Below are positions 52,335 to 61,458 of a stretch of 64,000 nt of DNA, piece after piece; position 1 is the first letter of the stretch; each line of letters begins with the position of its first letter. The position numbers and the translations under genes were made by a program. The notes beneath the pieces were generated by a model. That model saw nothing but the letters and a program-made list of their open reading frames with translations, was not told where the DNA came from and did not search any database. The DNA comes from Pirellulales bacterium (lineage in GTDB: Bacteria > Planctomycetota > Planctomycetia > Pirellulales > PALSA-1355): assembly GCA_022844125.1 (NCBI GenBank), contig JALHMI010000008.1, positions 248,001 to 312,000 on the forward strand, in the 5' to 3' direction.

Positions 52335-54569
52335 ATGACACGACATTCGCTCGGCCGCGTCGGAACCTTGGTCGTCACCGTATTGATAGTCGCCTGCGGC
52401 GCTGCCTCGGCCGCGGAAGTCGATCCGCTGGACTGGCCCCAGTGGCGCGGACCAGAGGGAAACGGCATCTCGCGCGAAACCGGTCTCGTGACCGAGTGGG
52501 ATCCGGCCGCCGAGGGCACCAGCGGCAACGTGCTCTGGCGCAGCGACGAGTTGGGCGGGTTCTGCACGCCGATCGTCATGAATGGCAAGCTGTACACCAT
52601 CGTCCGGGCCGACGCCGGCACCAAGAAAGATTGTGAGAAAGTCGTCTGCGTCGACGCCAGCACCGGCAAGAAGATCTGGGAACGCCGCAATAACATCTTC
52701 CTGACCGACGTGCCGGCCGAGCGCATCGGCTGGGCCAGTTGCGTAGGCGATCCCGCGGCGAAGAAGGTTTACGCCATCGGCGCGAATGGCTATCTGCAAT
52801 GTCTCGACTCCGAGACCGGCGACCAGAAGTGGCACGTCTCGCTCAACGAAGAATACGGACTGCTAACCACCTACGGCGGCCGGCTGACCACCCCGGTGCT
52901 GTTCGAAGACCTGGTGATCGTGGGCGGCGTGATTGTCGGTTGGGGCGACGCGGCTCGCCCGACCCACCGCCTACTGGCATTCAATCAAGACGATGGCCGG
53001 CTGGTCTGGATCAACGGCACCAAGCCGCTGCCGGAAGATACCACCTATAGCGTGCCCGCGATCGCCATGCTCGATGGCCAGGCGGCGCTCGTGTTCGGCT
53101 CCGGCGACGGCGGCGTGCACGCCTGGCAGCCGCGCACCGGCAAGCCGATCTGGAACTTCGATTTCTCACTCCGCGGGCTGAACATCTCGCCGATCGTGGT
53201 CGACGGCAAAGTCTACATGTCGCAGGCCGAAGAGAACTTCAATAATGCTGCTTCGATGGGCGGCATCCTCTGCATCGACGGCAAGGGCCAAGGTAACATC
53301 ACGGGGACCAACGAAATCTGGCGCGCCGCGGGCATGGTCGGCAAAAGCTCGCCGCTGCTGCTCGATGGCCGAATGTACGCCTTCGACGACGGCGGCAAGA
53401 TCTACATTCTCGATGCTGCCACCGGCAAACCGGTGAGCAAGAAGTCGAACAAGCTAGTCGGCACGATCGTCCGGGCCAGCCCACTGTATGCCGACGGCAA
53501 GATCTACGCCTGCACGACCAGCGCCTGGCACGTGCTCGAACCGACCAAGGACGGCGTGAAGTTCATCGAGCGGATGCGGTTGCCCGCGGATGACGAAGTC
53601 ATCGGTTCGCCGATCGCCTCGCACGGCAAGATCTATCTGCCGACTACCTCGCGGTTGTATTGCCTGGGCACGCCGGACGCGCAGACCGGTTCGACCGAAG
53701 CTCCCGCACCGGCCCAGGAAACACCCGCCGGCAAGGACGATGCGGTGGCCCAGGTGCAACTCGTTCCGGCCGAAGTGCTGATCAAGCCGGGCGACAACCT
53801 GAAGTTCGCCATCAAACTGTTCAACGAACGCGGGCAATATCTCCGCGATGCGACCGAGGCCGAGTTCACGGTCGCCGGGCCGGGCCAGATCAGCTCCGAC
53901 GGAACTTTCGCCTCGGCCAGCGACGCCGCCCACAAGGCCGCCATCGTCACGGCCAAAGTCAACGGCGCGACGGACACGGCCCGCGTCCGGATGGTGCCGG
54001 AGCTGCCCTGGAGATTTGACTTCGCCAATAACGAAGTCCCCGTGACCTGGGTGGGCGCTCGCTACCGCAACATCATTCGTCCGGTCGACAAGAACCCCGT
54101 GATGGTCAAAGTGACGACCATTCCCAAGGGCACGCGCAGCCAGGCCATCATGGGACAGAACGATCTGCACGACTACACAATCCAGTCCGACGTGCAGGGC
54201 GTGACCACCGGCGGCAAGATGCCCGACATCGGGCTGATCGCCCAGCGCTACACGATGGATCTGATGGGCGATCACCAGGAAATTCAGATTCGCTCCTGGA
54301 CCTCGCAGCTCGACCGCTTCTCCAAGACCGTGCCCTTCAAGTGGGAAGGCAACACCTGGTACACGATGAAGTTCCGGGCCGAAGCCGCGGGCGACAAAGC
54401 CATCCTCAAGGGTAAGGTCTGGAAGCGTGGCGAGCAGGAGCCCGAGGCCTGGACCATCGAAGCCGTGGACGAAGCCCCGAACCTCGTCGGCGCGCCGGGC
54501 TTCTTCGGCAATGCCCAGGTGGCGGAGATTTATTACGACAACGTTTCGGTAACCCCGAACGAGAAGTAG
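52335..54569 (+). CDS. Secreted PQQ-type beta-propeller protein
   Basis: A 744-residue exported protein. Residues 1-27 are a signal peptide, followed by DWPQWRGPEGNGIS, the common planctomycete outer-wall start of such propellers. Blade motifs recur every ~45 residues (GNVLWRSDELGG, VVCVDASTGKKIWE, CLDSETGDQKWHVS, HAWQPRTGKPIWNFD). From residue ~460 a linker leads to an Ig-like region (VQLVPAEVLIKPGDNLKFAI) and a C-terminal lectin-like domain (DIGLIAQRYTMDLMGDHQEIQI). No PQQ-dehydrogenase catalytic site is evident, so it is probably a binding or scaffold protein. A second propeller gene starts 78 bases after the stop and is probably in one operon. Confidence 0.9.
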   Translation: MTRHSLGRVGTLVVTVLIVACGAASAAEVDPLDWPQWRGPEGNGISRETGLVTEWDPAAEGTSGNVLWRSDELGGFCTPIVMNGKLYTIVRADAGTKKDCEKVVCVDASTGKKIWERRNNIFLTDVPAERIGWASCVGDPAAKKVYAIGANGYLQCLDSETGDQKWHVSLNEEYGLLTTYGGRLTTPVLFEDLVIVGGVIVGWGDAARPTHRLLAFNQDDGRLVWINGTKPLPEDTTYSVPAIAMLDGQAALVFGSGDGGVHAWQPRTGKPIWNFDFSLRGLNISPIVVDGKVYMSQAEENFNNAASMGGILCIDGKGQGNITGTNEIWRAAGMVGKSSPLLLDGRMYAFDDGGKIYILDAATGKPVSKKSNKLVGTIVRASPLYADGKIYACTTSAWHVLEPTKDGVKFIERMRLPADDEVIGSPIASHGKIYLPTTSRLYCLGTPDAQTGSTEAPAPAQETPAGKDDAVAQVQLVPAEVLIKPGDNLKFAIKLFNERGQYLRDATEAEFTVAGPGQISSDGTFASASDAAHKAAIVTAKVNGATDTARVRMVPELPWRFDFANNEVPVTWVGARYRNIIRPVDKNPVMVKVTTIPKGTRSQAIMGQNDLHDYTIQSDVQGVTTGGKMPDIGLIAQRYTMDLMGDHQEIQIRSWTSQLDRFSKTVPFKWEGNTWYTMKFRAEAAGDKAILKGKVWKRGEQEPEAWTIEAVDEAPNLVGAPGFFGNAQVAEIYYDNVSVTPNEK

Positions 54570-54647
54570 TCGCGCAAGCGCGATGCCGCTCGCAGTCCGG
54601 TTAACACACACATACCAACGACAACTTTCGTCGCAGAGACCCTCGGC

Positions 54648-56639
54648 ATGAAAAAGGCTCAGCTCGTTTCTTCGTTCCTCTTGGTTGGACTGACTGCGGG
54701 CATGCTCACTGCCGCGGCGCCCAGCAAGCCGGCTCCCAAAGATGACAACCCGCCGCAGGGCGTCGGTCCGCTCGATTGGGGCCAGTGGGGCGGTTCCAGC
54801 AAGCGCAATAACACGCCCGAGGGCAAGAATATTCCTGTGGAGTGGACAATCGGCTCGTTCGATCTGAAGACGGGCGAGTGGAACAAAGACGAGGCCGAGA
54901 ACGTGAAGTGGACGGCCTCGCTCGGCTCGCAATCGTACGGCAACCCGGTGGTCGCCAACGGCAAGGTTTACGTCGGCACCAACAACGGCGCCGGCTACCA
55001 GAAGCGCTATCCCGCCGCGGTCGACCTCGGCGTACTGCTCTGCTTTGACGAACAGGACGGCAAGTTCCTCTGGCAGCACTCGAACGAAAAACTGCCCACG
55101 GGGCGCGTTCACGACTGGCCGCTGCAAGGTGTCTGCGCCGCGCCGATCATCGAAGGTGAGCGAGTCTGGTACGTGAGCAATCGTGGCGAAGTGCTGTGCC
55201 TGGATGCCGAAGGTTTTCACGATGGCCAGGACGACGGCCCCGTCACCAACGAACCCGTGAAACTGTTCGATATCGCGCGGGCCGAAGATCCCGCGATGGA
55301 CAAAGTGACGGGTATCGTGAAGGCCCTCGAAGGCGGCAAGCTGCCGCCGGAAGTCATCACCGCGGCGGAGGCGGCGGGTCTAACGGTTCCGGCCGATGCC
55401 AAAGTGGCCGCCGAGGGTAAGGGCTTCAAGGTCAACTTCACACCCGCAGGCGGCGTCGCTCGGACATTGAACCTGCGGCTCGAAGGCCCGCGGCTGGCGT
55501 GCTACAAGGTGCTCAATAACGACGACAAGGACGAGGCCGACGTCATCTGGCGCGTCAACATGATGACCGATCTGGGCGTCTCGCAGCACAACATGTGCAG
55601 TTGCTCGGTTACGATTGCCGGCGACACGCTGTTTGTGAACACCTCGAACGGCGTCGACGAGGGGCACGTGAACCTGCCCGCCCCGTCCGCTCCGAGCTTC
55701 ATCGCCATGAACAAAGATACCGGCAAGGTGCTCTGGACCGACAACACCCCCGGCGAAAACGTCTTGCATGGCCAATGGTCGTCGCCCGCTTATGGTGTGC
55801 TGGGTGGCGTCGCTCAGGTGATCTTCGGCGCCGGCGACGGCTGGATCTACAGCTTCGACGCCGAGAAGAGCGCCGCGACGGGCAAGCCCGTCATGCTCTG
55901 GAGTTTCGACGCAAACCCCAAGGAATCGAAGTACGTGCTGGGCGGCCGCGCCGATCGGAACCACATCATCGGCACGCCGGTTATCTACGATGGCATGGTT
56001 TACGTGGGCGTGGGCGAAGATCCCGAGCACGGCGAGGGTGTGGGCCACTTGTACTGCATCGACCCGACGAAGCGCGGCGACGTCAGCCCGCAGTTGGCCT
56101 TCAACGTGAAGGACCTTACCAAGCCGATTCCGCACAAGCGGATGCAGGCCGTCGTAGCCGAGGATGGCGACGTGTCCCGGCCGAATCCCAACAGTGCACA
56201 AGTCTGGCACTACGCCAACTACGACGCCAACAAGAACGGCAAGATCGAATTCGAGGAAACGATGCACCGCACCTGCGGCACCGTGGTGATCAAAGACGAT
56301 CTGTTGTACGTGGCGGACTTCAGCGGCTTGTTCCACTGCCTGGACGCCAAGACGGGTGTGCCCTACTGGACGCACGACATGCTGGCCGCTGCCTGGGGTT
56401 CGCCGCTGATCGTCGAGGACAAGGTTTATATCGGTGACGAAGACGGCGACATCACCGTCGTCAAGCTCGGCAAGGAGCTCGAGATCCTGGCCGAAAACAC
56501 GATGGAGAATTCGGTGTACAGCACGCCGGTCGTGGCGAACAACACGCTGTTCATCGCCAACAAGGATCACGTGTTCGCGATCACCAGCGAAGACAGCGCC
56601 GCGGACGAAGACAGCGCCGCGGACGAAGAGGAGAAGTAA
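54648..56639 (+). CDS. Secreted PQQ-type beta-propeller protein with acidic tail
   Basis: A 663-residue exported protein. Signal peptide 1-24, then DWGQWGGSSKRNNTPEGKN. Propeller blades follow (NPVVANGKVYVGTNNGAGY, VLCLDAEGF, IAMNKDTGKVLWTDNTPGEN, IYSFDAEKSAATGKPVMLW, FHCLDAKTGVPYWTHD). An insertion of ~80 residues (ALEGGKLPPEVITAAEAAG) interrupts an early blade. A loop DANKNGKIEFEETM is EF-hand-like. The tail EDSAADEDSAADEEEK arises from an exact 18-bp tandem duplication (56589-56606, 56607-56624). Paired with the propeller at 52335. A perfect terminator follows at 56681. Confidence 0.9.
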   Translation: MKKAQLVSSFLLVGLTAGMLTAAAPSKPAPKDDNPPQGVGPLDWGQWGGSSKRNNTPEGKNIPVEWTIGSFDLKTGEWNKDEAENVKWTASLGSQSYGNPVVANGKVYVGTNNGAGYQKRYPAAVDLGVLLCFDEQDGKFLWQHSNEKLPTGRVHDWPLQGVCAAPIIEGERVWYVSNRGEVLCLDAEGFHDGQDDGPVTNEPVKLFDIARAEDPAMDKVTGIVKALEGGKLPPEVITAAEAAGLTVPADAKVAAEGKGFKVNFTPAGGVARTLNLRLEGPRLACYKVLNNDDKDEADVIWRVNMMTDLGVSQHNMCSCSVTIAGDTLFVNTSNGVDEGHVNLPAPSAPSFIAMNKDTGKVLWTDNTPGENVLHGQWSSPAYGVLGGVAQVIFGAGDGWIYSFDAEKSAATGKPVMLWSFDANPKESKYVLGGRADRNHIIGTPVIYDGMVYVGVGEDPEHGEGVGHLYCIDPTKRGDVSPQLAFNVKDLTKPIPHKRMQAVVAEDGDVSRPNPNSAQVWHYANYDANKNGKIEFEETMHRTCGTVVIKDDLLYVADFSGLFHCLDAKTGVPYWTHDMLAAAWGSPLIVEDKVYIGDEDGDITVVKLGKELEILAENTMENSVYSTPVVANNTLFIANKDHVFAITSEDSAADEDSAADEEEK

Positions 56640-56680
56640 TTCTCGCTTTGGTTGGCGTCGAACGTAACAGTAACCCAAGT

Positions 56681-56703
56681 AACCCCCGGCTCTGCCGGGG
56701 GTT
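56681..56703 (+). terminator. Intrinsic terminator
   Basis: A perfect 10-bp stem (56681-56690 / 56694-56703) with loop TCT, then TCTTGTTAC. It lies 41 bases after the stop of the second propeller gene. Its GC core is the same palindrome as at 26125-26143 and 57781-57799. Confidence 0.88.
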
Positions 56704-56727
56704 TCTTGTTACTCGGATCGGTTGATC

Positions 56728-57099
56728 ATGACGAAAAGAGTTCTCGACGTCGGACAATGCAGTCCCGATCACTGGTCGATCAAGCACCTGCTTGAGGGTG
56801 AGCTCGGCGCCGAGCTTGTGCAGGCGCATCTGTCCGGCGAGGCGCTCGAGAAGCTCCGCGCCGACAAGTTCGACCTGGTGCTCGTGAACCGCAAGTTCGA
56901 CGCCGACTACAGCGACGGGCTCGAACTGATTCGTGCGATCAAGGCCGACGCCGCGCTGGCCGACCTCCCCGTCATGCTGGTGAGTAACTATCCCGAGTAT
57001 CAGGCCGAGGCCGTCGCCGCGGGGGCCCTGCCGGGGTTCGGCAAGGCGGAGCTGCGCTCCCCTGCGACGAAAGTAAAACTGGCCGCTGTGCTCACGTAA
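56728..57099 (+). CDS. Degenerate response-regulator receiver domain protein
   Basis: A 123-residue protein with the length and strand-helix rhythm of a stand-alone receiver. DLVLVNRKFDADYSDGLELI matches the region around the phospho-acceptor, but the usual Asp is replaced by Asn (VLVNRK). PVMLVSNYPEYQAEAVAAGA and GFGKAEL match the later Ser/Thr and Lys positions. It is probably a pseudo-receiver working by protein contacts rather than phosphorylation. An in-frame TTG 6 bases earlier is unlikely to be used. It comes 25 bases after the terminator, so it has its own promoter. Confidence 0.72.
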   Translation: MTKRVLDVGQCSPDHWSIKHLLEGELGAELVQAHLSGEALEKLRADKFDLVLVNRKFDADYSDGLELIRAIKADAALADLPVMLVSNYPEYQAEAVAAGALPGFGKAELRSPATKVKLAAVLT

Positions 57100-57186
57100 G
57101 CGATCGACGTTCGCCGGGTGGAACGCCCCTGAAACTCCCTGCAATCGTAGCCCGAAGCGCGCTTCTCGCGCTTCGATACTAGGCAT

Positions 57187-57741
57187 TTACGGCGTCACGG
57201 CGCGCAAGCCCGGCAAGCCGTCGATGCTCGCGGCGTTGTTCTGCCGTTTGTACTCGGCGAGCTTCTCGGTCCCCTTCTGCTCGCAGTAGTCGACAAGCTG
57301 CGACCGCTCGCCAACATACTCATAGTTCGGCACTCCCCAGCCGCAGGAGTCGGCCACACGCTCGAGCTCGACGACGATGACGGACCGCGCGCCGAGGTAC
57401 TCGGGAAACTCCGGCGCCAGCGCATGCCACTCGGCGTCCTGCGGTTCGACGACGCGCCCGCGGCCGTATAGCCGGACGATCTTCGGTGCGCCGGTGAACT
57501 CGCAGAACATGATCACGATGCGACCGTTCTCGCGCAGATGGGAGACCGTCTCGATGCCGCTGCCGACGAGGTCGAGATAGGCCACGGTCTTCGCGTCGAG
57601 CACGGCGAATGAATCGAGCCCCTTGGGCGAAAGGTTCAGGTGCCCCTCGGGCGACGTCGGCGCGGTGGCGACGAAAAACACGTGCTGCGACTCGATCAGT
57701 TTTCGCAGTTGGTCGTTGAGTTCTGAGTAAACTTTGCCCAT
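57187..57741 (-). CDS. Pyridoxamine-5'-phosphate-oxidase-fold protein
   Basis: A 184-residue flavin-binding split-barrel protein of the PNPOx-like family. HVFFVATAPTSPEGHLNLSPKG and VAYLDLVGSGIETVSHLRENGRIVIMF are characteristic; LYGRGRVV follows. Such proteins bind FMN or F420-like cofactors and reduce small substrates. The C-terminal ~50 residues (CGWGVPNYEYVGERSQL) are family-typical for the subgroup. It converges on the receiver gene. A GC hairpin lies 40 bases upstream of its start at 57781-57799. Confidence 0.88.
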   Translation of the reverse strand: MGKVYSELNDQLRKLIESQHVFFVATAPTSPEGHLNLSPKGLDSFAVLDAKTVAYLDLVGSGIETVSHLRENGRIVIMFCEFTGAPKIVRLYGRGRVVEPQDAEWHALAPEFPEYLGARSVIVVELERVADSCGWGVPNYEYVGERSQLVDYCEQKGTEKLAEYKRQNNAASIDGLPGLRAVTP

Positions 57742-57780
57742 TGCTCGCTCTTACGGTGTGTGTGGGAGGGATCGAAGAAC

Positions 57781-57799
57781 CCCCCGGCAAAGCCGGGGG
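57781..57799. repeat. GC hairpin (CCCCCGGC/GCCGGGGG)
   Basis: A perfect 8-bp stem with loop AAA in the gap between two minus-strand genes, flanked by GAAGAA and CTGCGAAGG. Same palindrome as at 26125-26143 and 56681-56703. No T-tract follows on either side, so it is a dispersed repeat rather than an obvious terminator. Confidence 0.7.
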
Positions 57800-57866
57800 C
57801 TGCGAAGGACTGGTACTGGCTCGGCAAATCAGACCGCCAGTCACTTCGTCAGGTTCGCGCCGGCGT

Positions 57867-58028
57867 CTACCCACGGCCGCCTTCGCAGCAGGTCTCGCAG
57901 ATGGTGTGACACTGGCTGCATTGCAGCTTGCCGCGGATTTCGATCAGCCGGCCGCCGCACACCGGGCAGGCCGGCCGACAGGCGGCCGCAGAGGGCACTT
58001 CCGCCGCCTGACATTCACTTGCGTCCAT
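57867..58028 (-). CDS. Small zinc-ribbon protein
   Basis: A 53-residue cytoplasmic protein with CPVCGG and LQCSQCHTICETCC, giving two CxxC pairs that would bind one zinc, plus additional cysteines. GAGG precedes the ATG at 58028 by seven bases; an upstream ATG adding 12 residues has no comparable ribosome site. It lies on the strand opposite to the FAD dehydrogenase that follows. Function unknown; zinc ribbons of this size often act in protein or nucleic-acid contacts. Confidence 0.65.
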   Translation of the reverse strand: MDASECQAAEVPSAAACRPACPVCGGRLIEIRGKLQCSQCHTICETCCEGGRG

Positions 58029-58177
58029 GCTTTGTCCTCGCTCCTTGCGAAAGAAATCGCCCACATCCGCTCATCGTATCGCCGGCTCGCCGCACCGCAA
58101 AGCGCCTGCCGCTTGCGCGTTGTGAGACGGCAGCGTAGAATTGCACGTTTCCCCGGTTGTCCCCAGTTGCGAATTTT

Positions 58178-59785
58178 ATGCCCATCCGCCTCTCGAACAT
58201 CCGCCTGAGCATCGATGAGCCCGAGCTCGCGCTGGCGGAGCGCGCGGCGGGAGTGCTCGACGTGCGGCCGCAGGAGATCCAGCGCTGGCGGATCCTGCGC
58301 AAGAGCCTCGATGCCCGCGACAAGTCGAACATCTCGTACGTCTATTCGCTGGAAGTGGCCGCCGGCGATCCCACGGCCGAACCGCAGTTGGTGCGCCGCG
58401 CCAGCCGCTTGAAGCAGATCGGCGCCGAGCTGTACGACTCACCGCGTTTCGAAATGCCGACGCCCGGCAGCCAGCCGCTGGGCGAGCGACCCGTGATCGT
58501 TGGTTCCGGTCCGGCGGGCGTGTTCGCGGCGTACTTTCTGGCAGAGCAGGGGTACCGGCCGCTGGTGCTCGAACGCGGCAAACCGGTACGCGAGCGGATT
58601 CGCGACATGCACGCCTTCGACGAAGGCGGACCGCACGATCCCGAAAGCAACTACCTGTTTGGCGAAGGGGGCGCGGGCACGTTCAGCGACGGCAAGCTCA
58701 CGTGCCGCTCCAGCGGGCCCGACGTGCAGCGCGTGCTGGAAATCTTCGCCGAGTGCAAAGGCAAGCCGTCGATCCTGTACGATCACCGCCCGCACCTGGG
58801 AAGCAACCGTCTGCCAGCCGTGGTGAAGGCGATCCGCGAGCGGATCATCGAGATGGGAGGCGAGTTCCAGTTCGACTGCCGCGTGGACGATCTGGAGCTC
58901 GACGGCAACCAGCTTCGCGCGCTGGTCACTTCGTCGGGACGCATTCCAACCGCGCTCGCCGTGCTGGCGATCGGCCATAGCGCTCGCGACACCTATGAGA
59001 TGCTGCACGCCCGCGGGCTGCCGATGGTGCACAAGCCGTTTCAGCTTGGTTTGCGGATCGAGCAGCCGCAGGAACAAGTGAACCGGGCGCAGTATGGCGC
59101 GGCAAAGCTGGAAGAGAAGCTGGGTTCGGCCGATTACTCGCTCGTCGCCAAGGGCGAGCACAACGTGTTCACATTCTGCATGTGCGCCGGCGGCTACGTG
59201 ATGCCCAGCGTTTCGGAGCCGGGCTACTTCTGCACGAACGGCATGAGCCTTTCCAAGCGCGATTCGCCGTACGCCAACAGCGGGCTAATGGTCACGCTCA
59301 AGCCGGAGCAGTTCGGCGGTACTCATGTGCTAGCCGGTATGCAATTGCAGCGGCAGTTCGAACGCGCGGCCTACGAACTAGGCGGCGGGCGGTACGATTG
59401 CCCGATCCAGCGAGCTGGGGACTTTGTGGCTCGCCGTGCTTCCACGGGCGTTCCTTCGTCGAGCTATCCGCGCGGCTTGGTGCTGGCGGAACTTGATAGC
59501 GTCCTGCCGCCCGTTGTGGCCCAGGCCATCCGCCGGGCGTTGCCGGTGCTCGATCAGCGCTGGCGGGGACTGTTCCTGCGCGAGGCAACGCTCGTGGGGC
59601 CCGAGTCGCGCGGAAGCGCGCCGGTGCGGTTCCTGCGCGACGAACACACGCTGGAGAGTCCCGGCCTGGCGGGAGTCTATCCGATTGGCGAAGGGGCCGG
59701 CTATGCCGGCGGCATTGTGAGCGCCGCGCTCGACGGGCTGCGGGTGGCCAAATCGATCATCGGCCGTTACGCGCCGGTGGGCTAG
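58178..59785 (+). CDS. FAD-dependent dehydrogenase (COG2509-type)
   Basis: A 535-residue flavoprotein. Residues ~1-80 form an N-terminal domain (MPIRLSNIRLSIDEPELAL). The Rossmann motif VGSGPAGVFAA starts near residue 107 and is followed by the family segment GEGGAGTFSDGKLTCR. GVYPIGEGAGYAGGIVSAALDG closes the FAD site. CMCAGGYV is a conserved Cys region typical of this poorly characterised oxidoreductase group (YgfK/COG2509-like). ATG 58178 was chosen over a TTG 21 bases earlier. The physiological substrate is unknown. Confidence 0.88.
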   Translation: MPIRLSNIRLSIDEPELALAERAAGVLDVRPQEIQRWRILRKSLDARDKSNISYVYSLEVAAGDPTAEPQLVRRASRLKQIGAELYDSPRFEMPTPGSQPLGERPVIVGSGPAGVFAAYFLAEQGYRPLVLERGKPVRERIRDMHAFDEGGPHDPESNYLFGEGGAGTFSDGKLTCRSSGPDVQRVLEIFAECKGKPSILYDHRPHLGSNRLPAVVKAIRERIIEMGGEFQFDCRVDDLELDGNQLRALVTSSGRIPTALAVLAIGHSARDTYEMLHARGLPMVHKPFQLGLRIEQPQEQVNRAQYGAAKLEEKLGSADYSLVAKGEHNVFTFCMCAGGYVMPSVSEPGYFCTNGMSLSKRDSPYANSGLMVTLKPEQFGGTHVLAGMQLQRQFERAAYELGGGRYDCPIQRAGDFVARRASTGVPSSSYPRGLVLAELDSVLPPVVAQAIRRALPVLDQRWRGLFLREATLVGPESRGSAPVRFLRDEHTLESPGLAGVYPIGEGAGYAGGIVSAALDGLRVAKSIIGRYAPVG

Positions 59786-59818
59786 CACGGGGGACACCAT
59801 GGCGCCTAACCTGGTCCG

Positions 59819-60076
59819 CTACGCGCTGGCCCGCTGCGGATCGTACACTTCCAGTTGATTCTCGACATAGCGCACGCCATCGACGCGCAGCACTATCGCT
59901 TCGGCGAACTGTCGGAGCTGACCGTAAGGCACGCGCCCGATGAGCGTCACGACACCGGACTCGTAGCGGCAGCGGATCGCACGCAGGAAGTAGTAGGGGC
60001 TTTCCCGGAGCCGGCGTTCGGCAGCCTGAGCGATGGCTTGCGAATCGACGTTGGTTTGTAGAGAAAGGATTGTCAT
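59819..60076 (-). CDS. BON-domain protein
   Basis: An 85-residue protein consisting of one BON domain: a helix (IAQAAERRLRESPYYFLRAI), then a beta strand pair around SGVVTLIGRVPYG, then a second helix and VDGVRYVENQLEVY. BON domains bind phospholipids or sit in envelope proteins. No signal peptide is present and no ribosome site is clear. It converges on the FAD dehydrogenase gene with 33 bases between stops. Its start region faces the sarcosine-oxidase-like gene. Confidence 0.8.
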   Translation of the reverse strand: MTILSLQTNVDSQAIAQAAERRLRESPYYFLRAIRCRYESGVVTLIGRVPYGQLRQFAEAIVLRVDGVRYVENQLEVYDPQRASA

Positions 60077-60202
60077 TGGAGTGCGTGGGGTTCGGCTGAT
60101 AGCATTCAGCCAGAATGTATTTCAACCGTTATCGGCGGATCCGGCCGAAAAATTCACGCTCGTCGGTAGCACCGGAATTCCCAACCTCGCAAAAAGCTTG
60201 CT

Positions 60203-61342
60203 ATGCAAACCTTTGACGTCATTGTGCTGGGGGTTGGTGGCGTCGGCAGCGCTGCGCTCTATCATCTCGCCCGGCGCGGGGCCAGCGTGCTGGGGATCGA
60301 ACAATTCGGCCTGGCCCACGATCGGGGCAGCTCGCACGGCCAGACCCGCCTGATCCGCCAGACCTACTTCGAACACCCGGACTATGTGCCGCTCGTACAG
60401 CGGGCGTTCGACGGTTGGACCGCGCTCGAACAACTCTCTGGCGCCGAACTCTATCGCCAGGTTGGGCTGATCCAGATCGGTCCGCCCACGGGCGAGGTGA
60501 TTCGCGGCGTGCGGGCGAGCGCGGCCGAACACCACCTGCCGATCGAGAATCTAAGTGCGCAGGAGGCCATGCAGCGTTTTCCGGGCCTGAGCCTTTCCGA
60601 CGAATGGGAAGCGGTGTACGAGAACCGCGCGGGGTATCTCTTCGTGGAGCGGTGCGTGGAAGCTCACGTCGCCGCGGCAAAAGCCTGCGGCGCGACGCTG
60701 CATCTCGATGAGAGCGTTCGCGAGTGGAGCGTTTCCAGCGGCACTGTGCGCGTCGAAACCGACCGAGGTGAGTACGAAGCGAAGCGACTCGTCATCGCGG
60801 CTGGCGCCTGGTCGGTTCCGCTGCTCGCTGAGCTTGGCGTCGGGCTGGAAGTTCGCCGTAAGCCGCTCTATTGGTACCAAACGAGCACGGACGACTATCG
60901 CGCTGAGCGCGGTTTCCCCGGCTTTCTGTTCGACCTCGCCGAGGGCTGCTTCTATGGCTTTCCGCAGATCGACGAGCAGGGGCTGAAAGTCGCCGAGCAC
61001 AGCGGTGGCCGCGTGATCACCGATCCGGCGACGATCGATCGCGAGCTCGATCCGGCGGATGAGGCCCGCGTGGCTGGCTTTGTCCAGCGTTATCTTCCGG
61101 CGGCCACCACCGAACGGACTCACCACGCCGTCTGCATGTACACGATGAGCCCCGACGGCCACTTCATCCTGGATCGCCATCCACAGCATCCCGAGGTCGC
61201 CTTTGTTGCCGGGCTTTCGGGGCATGGCTTCAAATTCGCGGGCATATTAGGCGAGGAACTCGCACGGCTTGCGCTCGACGGCAAGGTCGATCCGCGAGCC
61301 AGATTTCTGAGCTTGCAGCGTGAATCGCTCCGCAAGGAATAG
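60203..61342 (+). CDS. Sarcosine oxidase / N-methyl amino acid oxidase-like flavoenzyme
   Basis: A 379-residue FAD amine oxidase of the monomeric sarcosine oxidase (MSOX/SolA) family. The Rossmann motif VIVLGVGGVGSAA is at the N-terminus, followed by EQFGLAHDRGSSHGQTRLIR, as in the family. CMYTMSPDGHFILDRHP carries the Cys that covalently binds FAD in relatives, and GLSGHGFKFAGILGE closes the site. It oxidises N-methyl amino acids to formaldehyde, glycine and peroxide, which would link to the tetrahydromethanopterin genes (fhcB-fhcA) elsewhere in this window; that link is inference. A Tat oxidoreductase follows 116 bases later. Confidence 0.9.
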   Translation: MQTFDVIVLGVGGVGSAALYHLARRGASVLGIEQFGLAHDRGSSHGQTRLIRQTYFEHPDYVPLVQRAFDGWTALEQLSGAELYRQVGLIQIGPPTGEVIRGVRASAAEHHLPIENLSAQEAMQRFPGLSLSDEWEAVYENRAGYLFVERCVEAHVAAAKACGATLHLDESVREWSVSSGTVRVETDRGEYEAKRLVIAAGAWSVPLLAELGVGLEVRRKPLYWYQTSTDDYRAERGFPGFLFDLAEGCFYGFPQIDEQGLKVAEHSGGRVITDPATIDRELDPADEARVAGFVQRYLPAATTERTHHAVCMYTMSPDGHFILDRHPQHPEVAFVAGLSGHGFKFAGILGEELARLALDGKVDPRARFLSLQRESLRKE

Positions 61343-61458
61343 TGATTCGCTCCGCTCGATGTGATATCGTAGCAGGATCACGTTCACGCCTCTTATTAGT
61401 CGGCCCCCGTCCGGCTGCCTGCCAAGGACCAATCTCGCCAGCTTTCGGAGCTTCCGCC

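Noticed and set aside
51283-52341. Possible 352-residue minus-strand protein
   Set aside because: It covers the cupin gene antisense and has low-complexity composition; the cupin is convincing.
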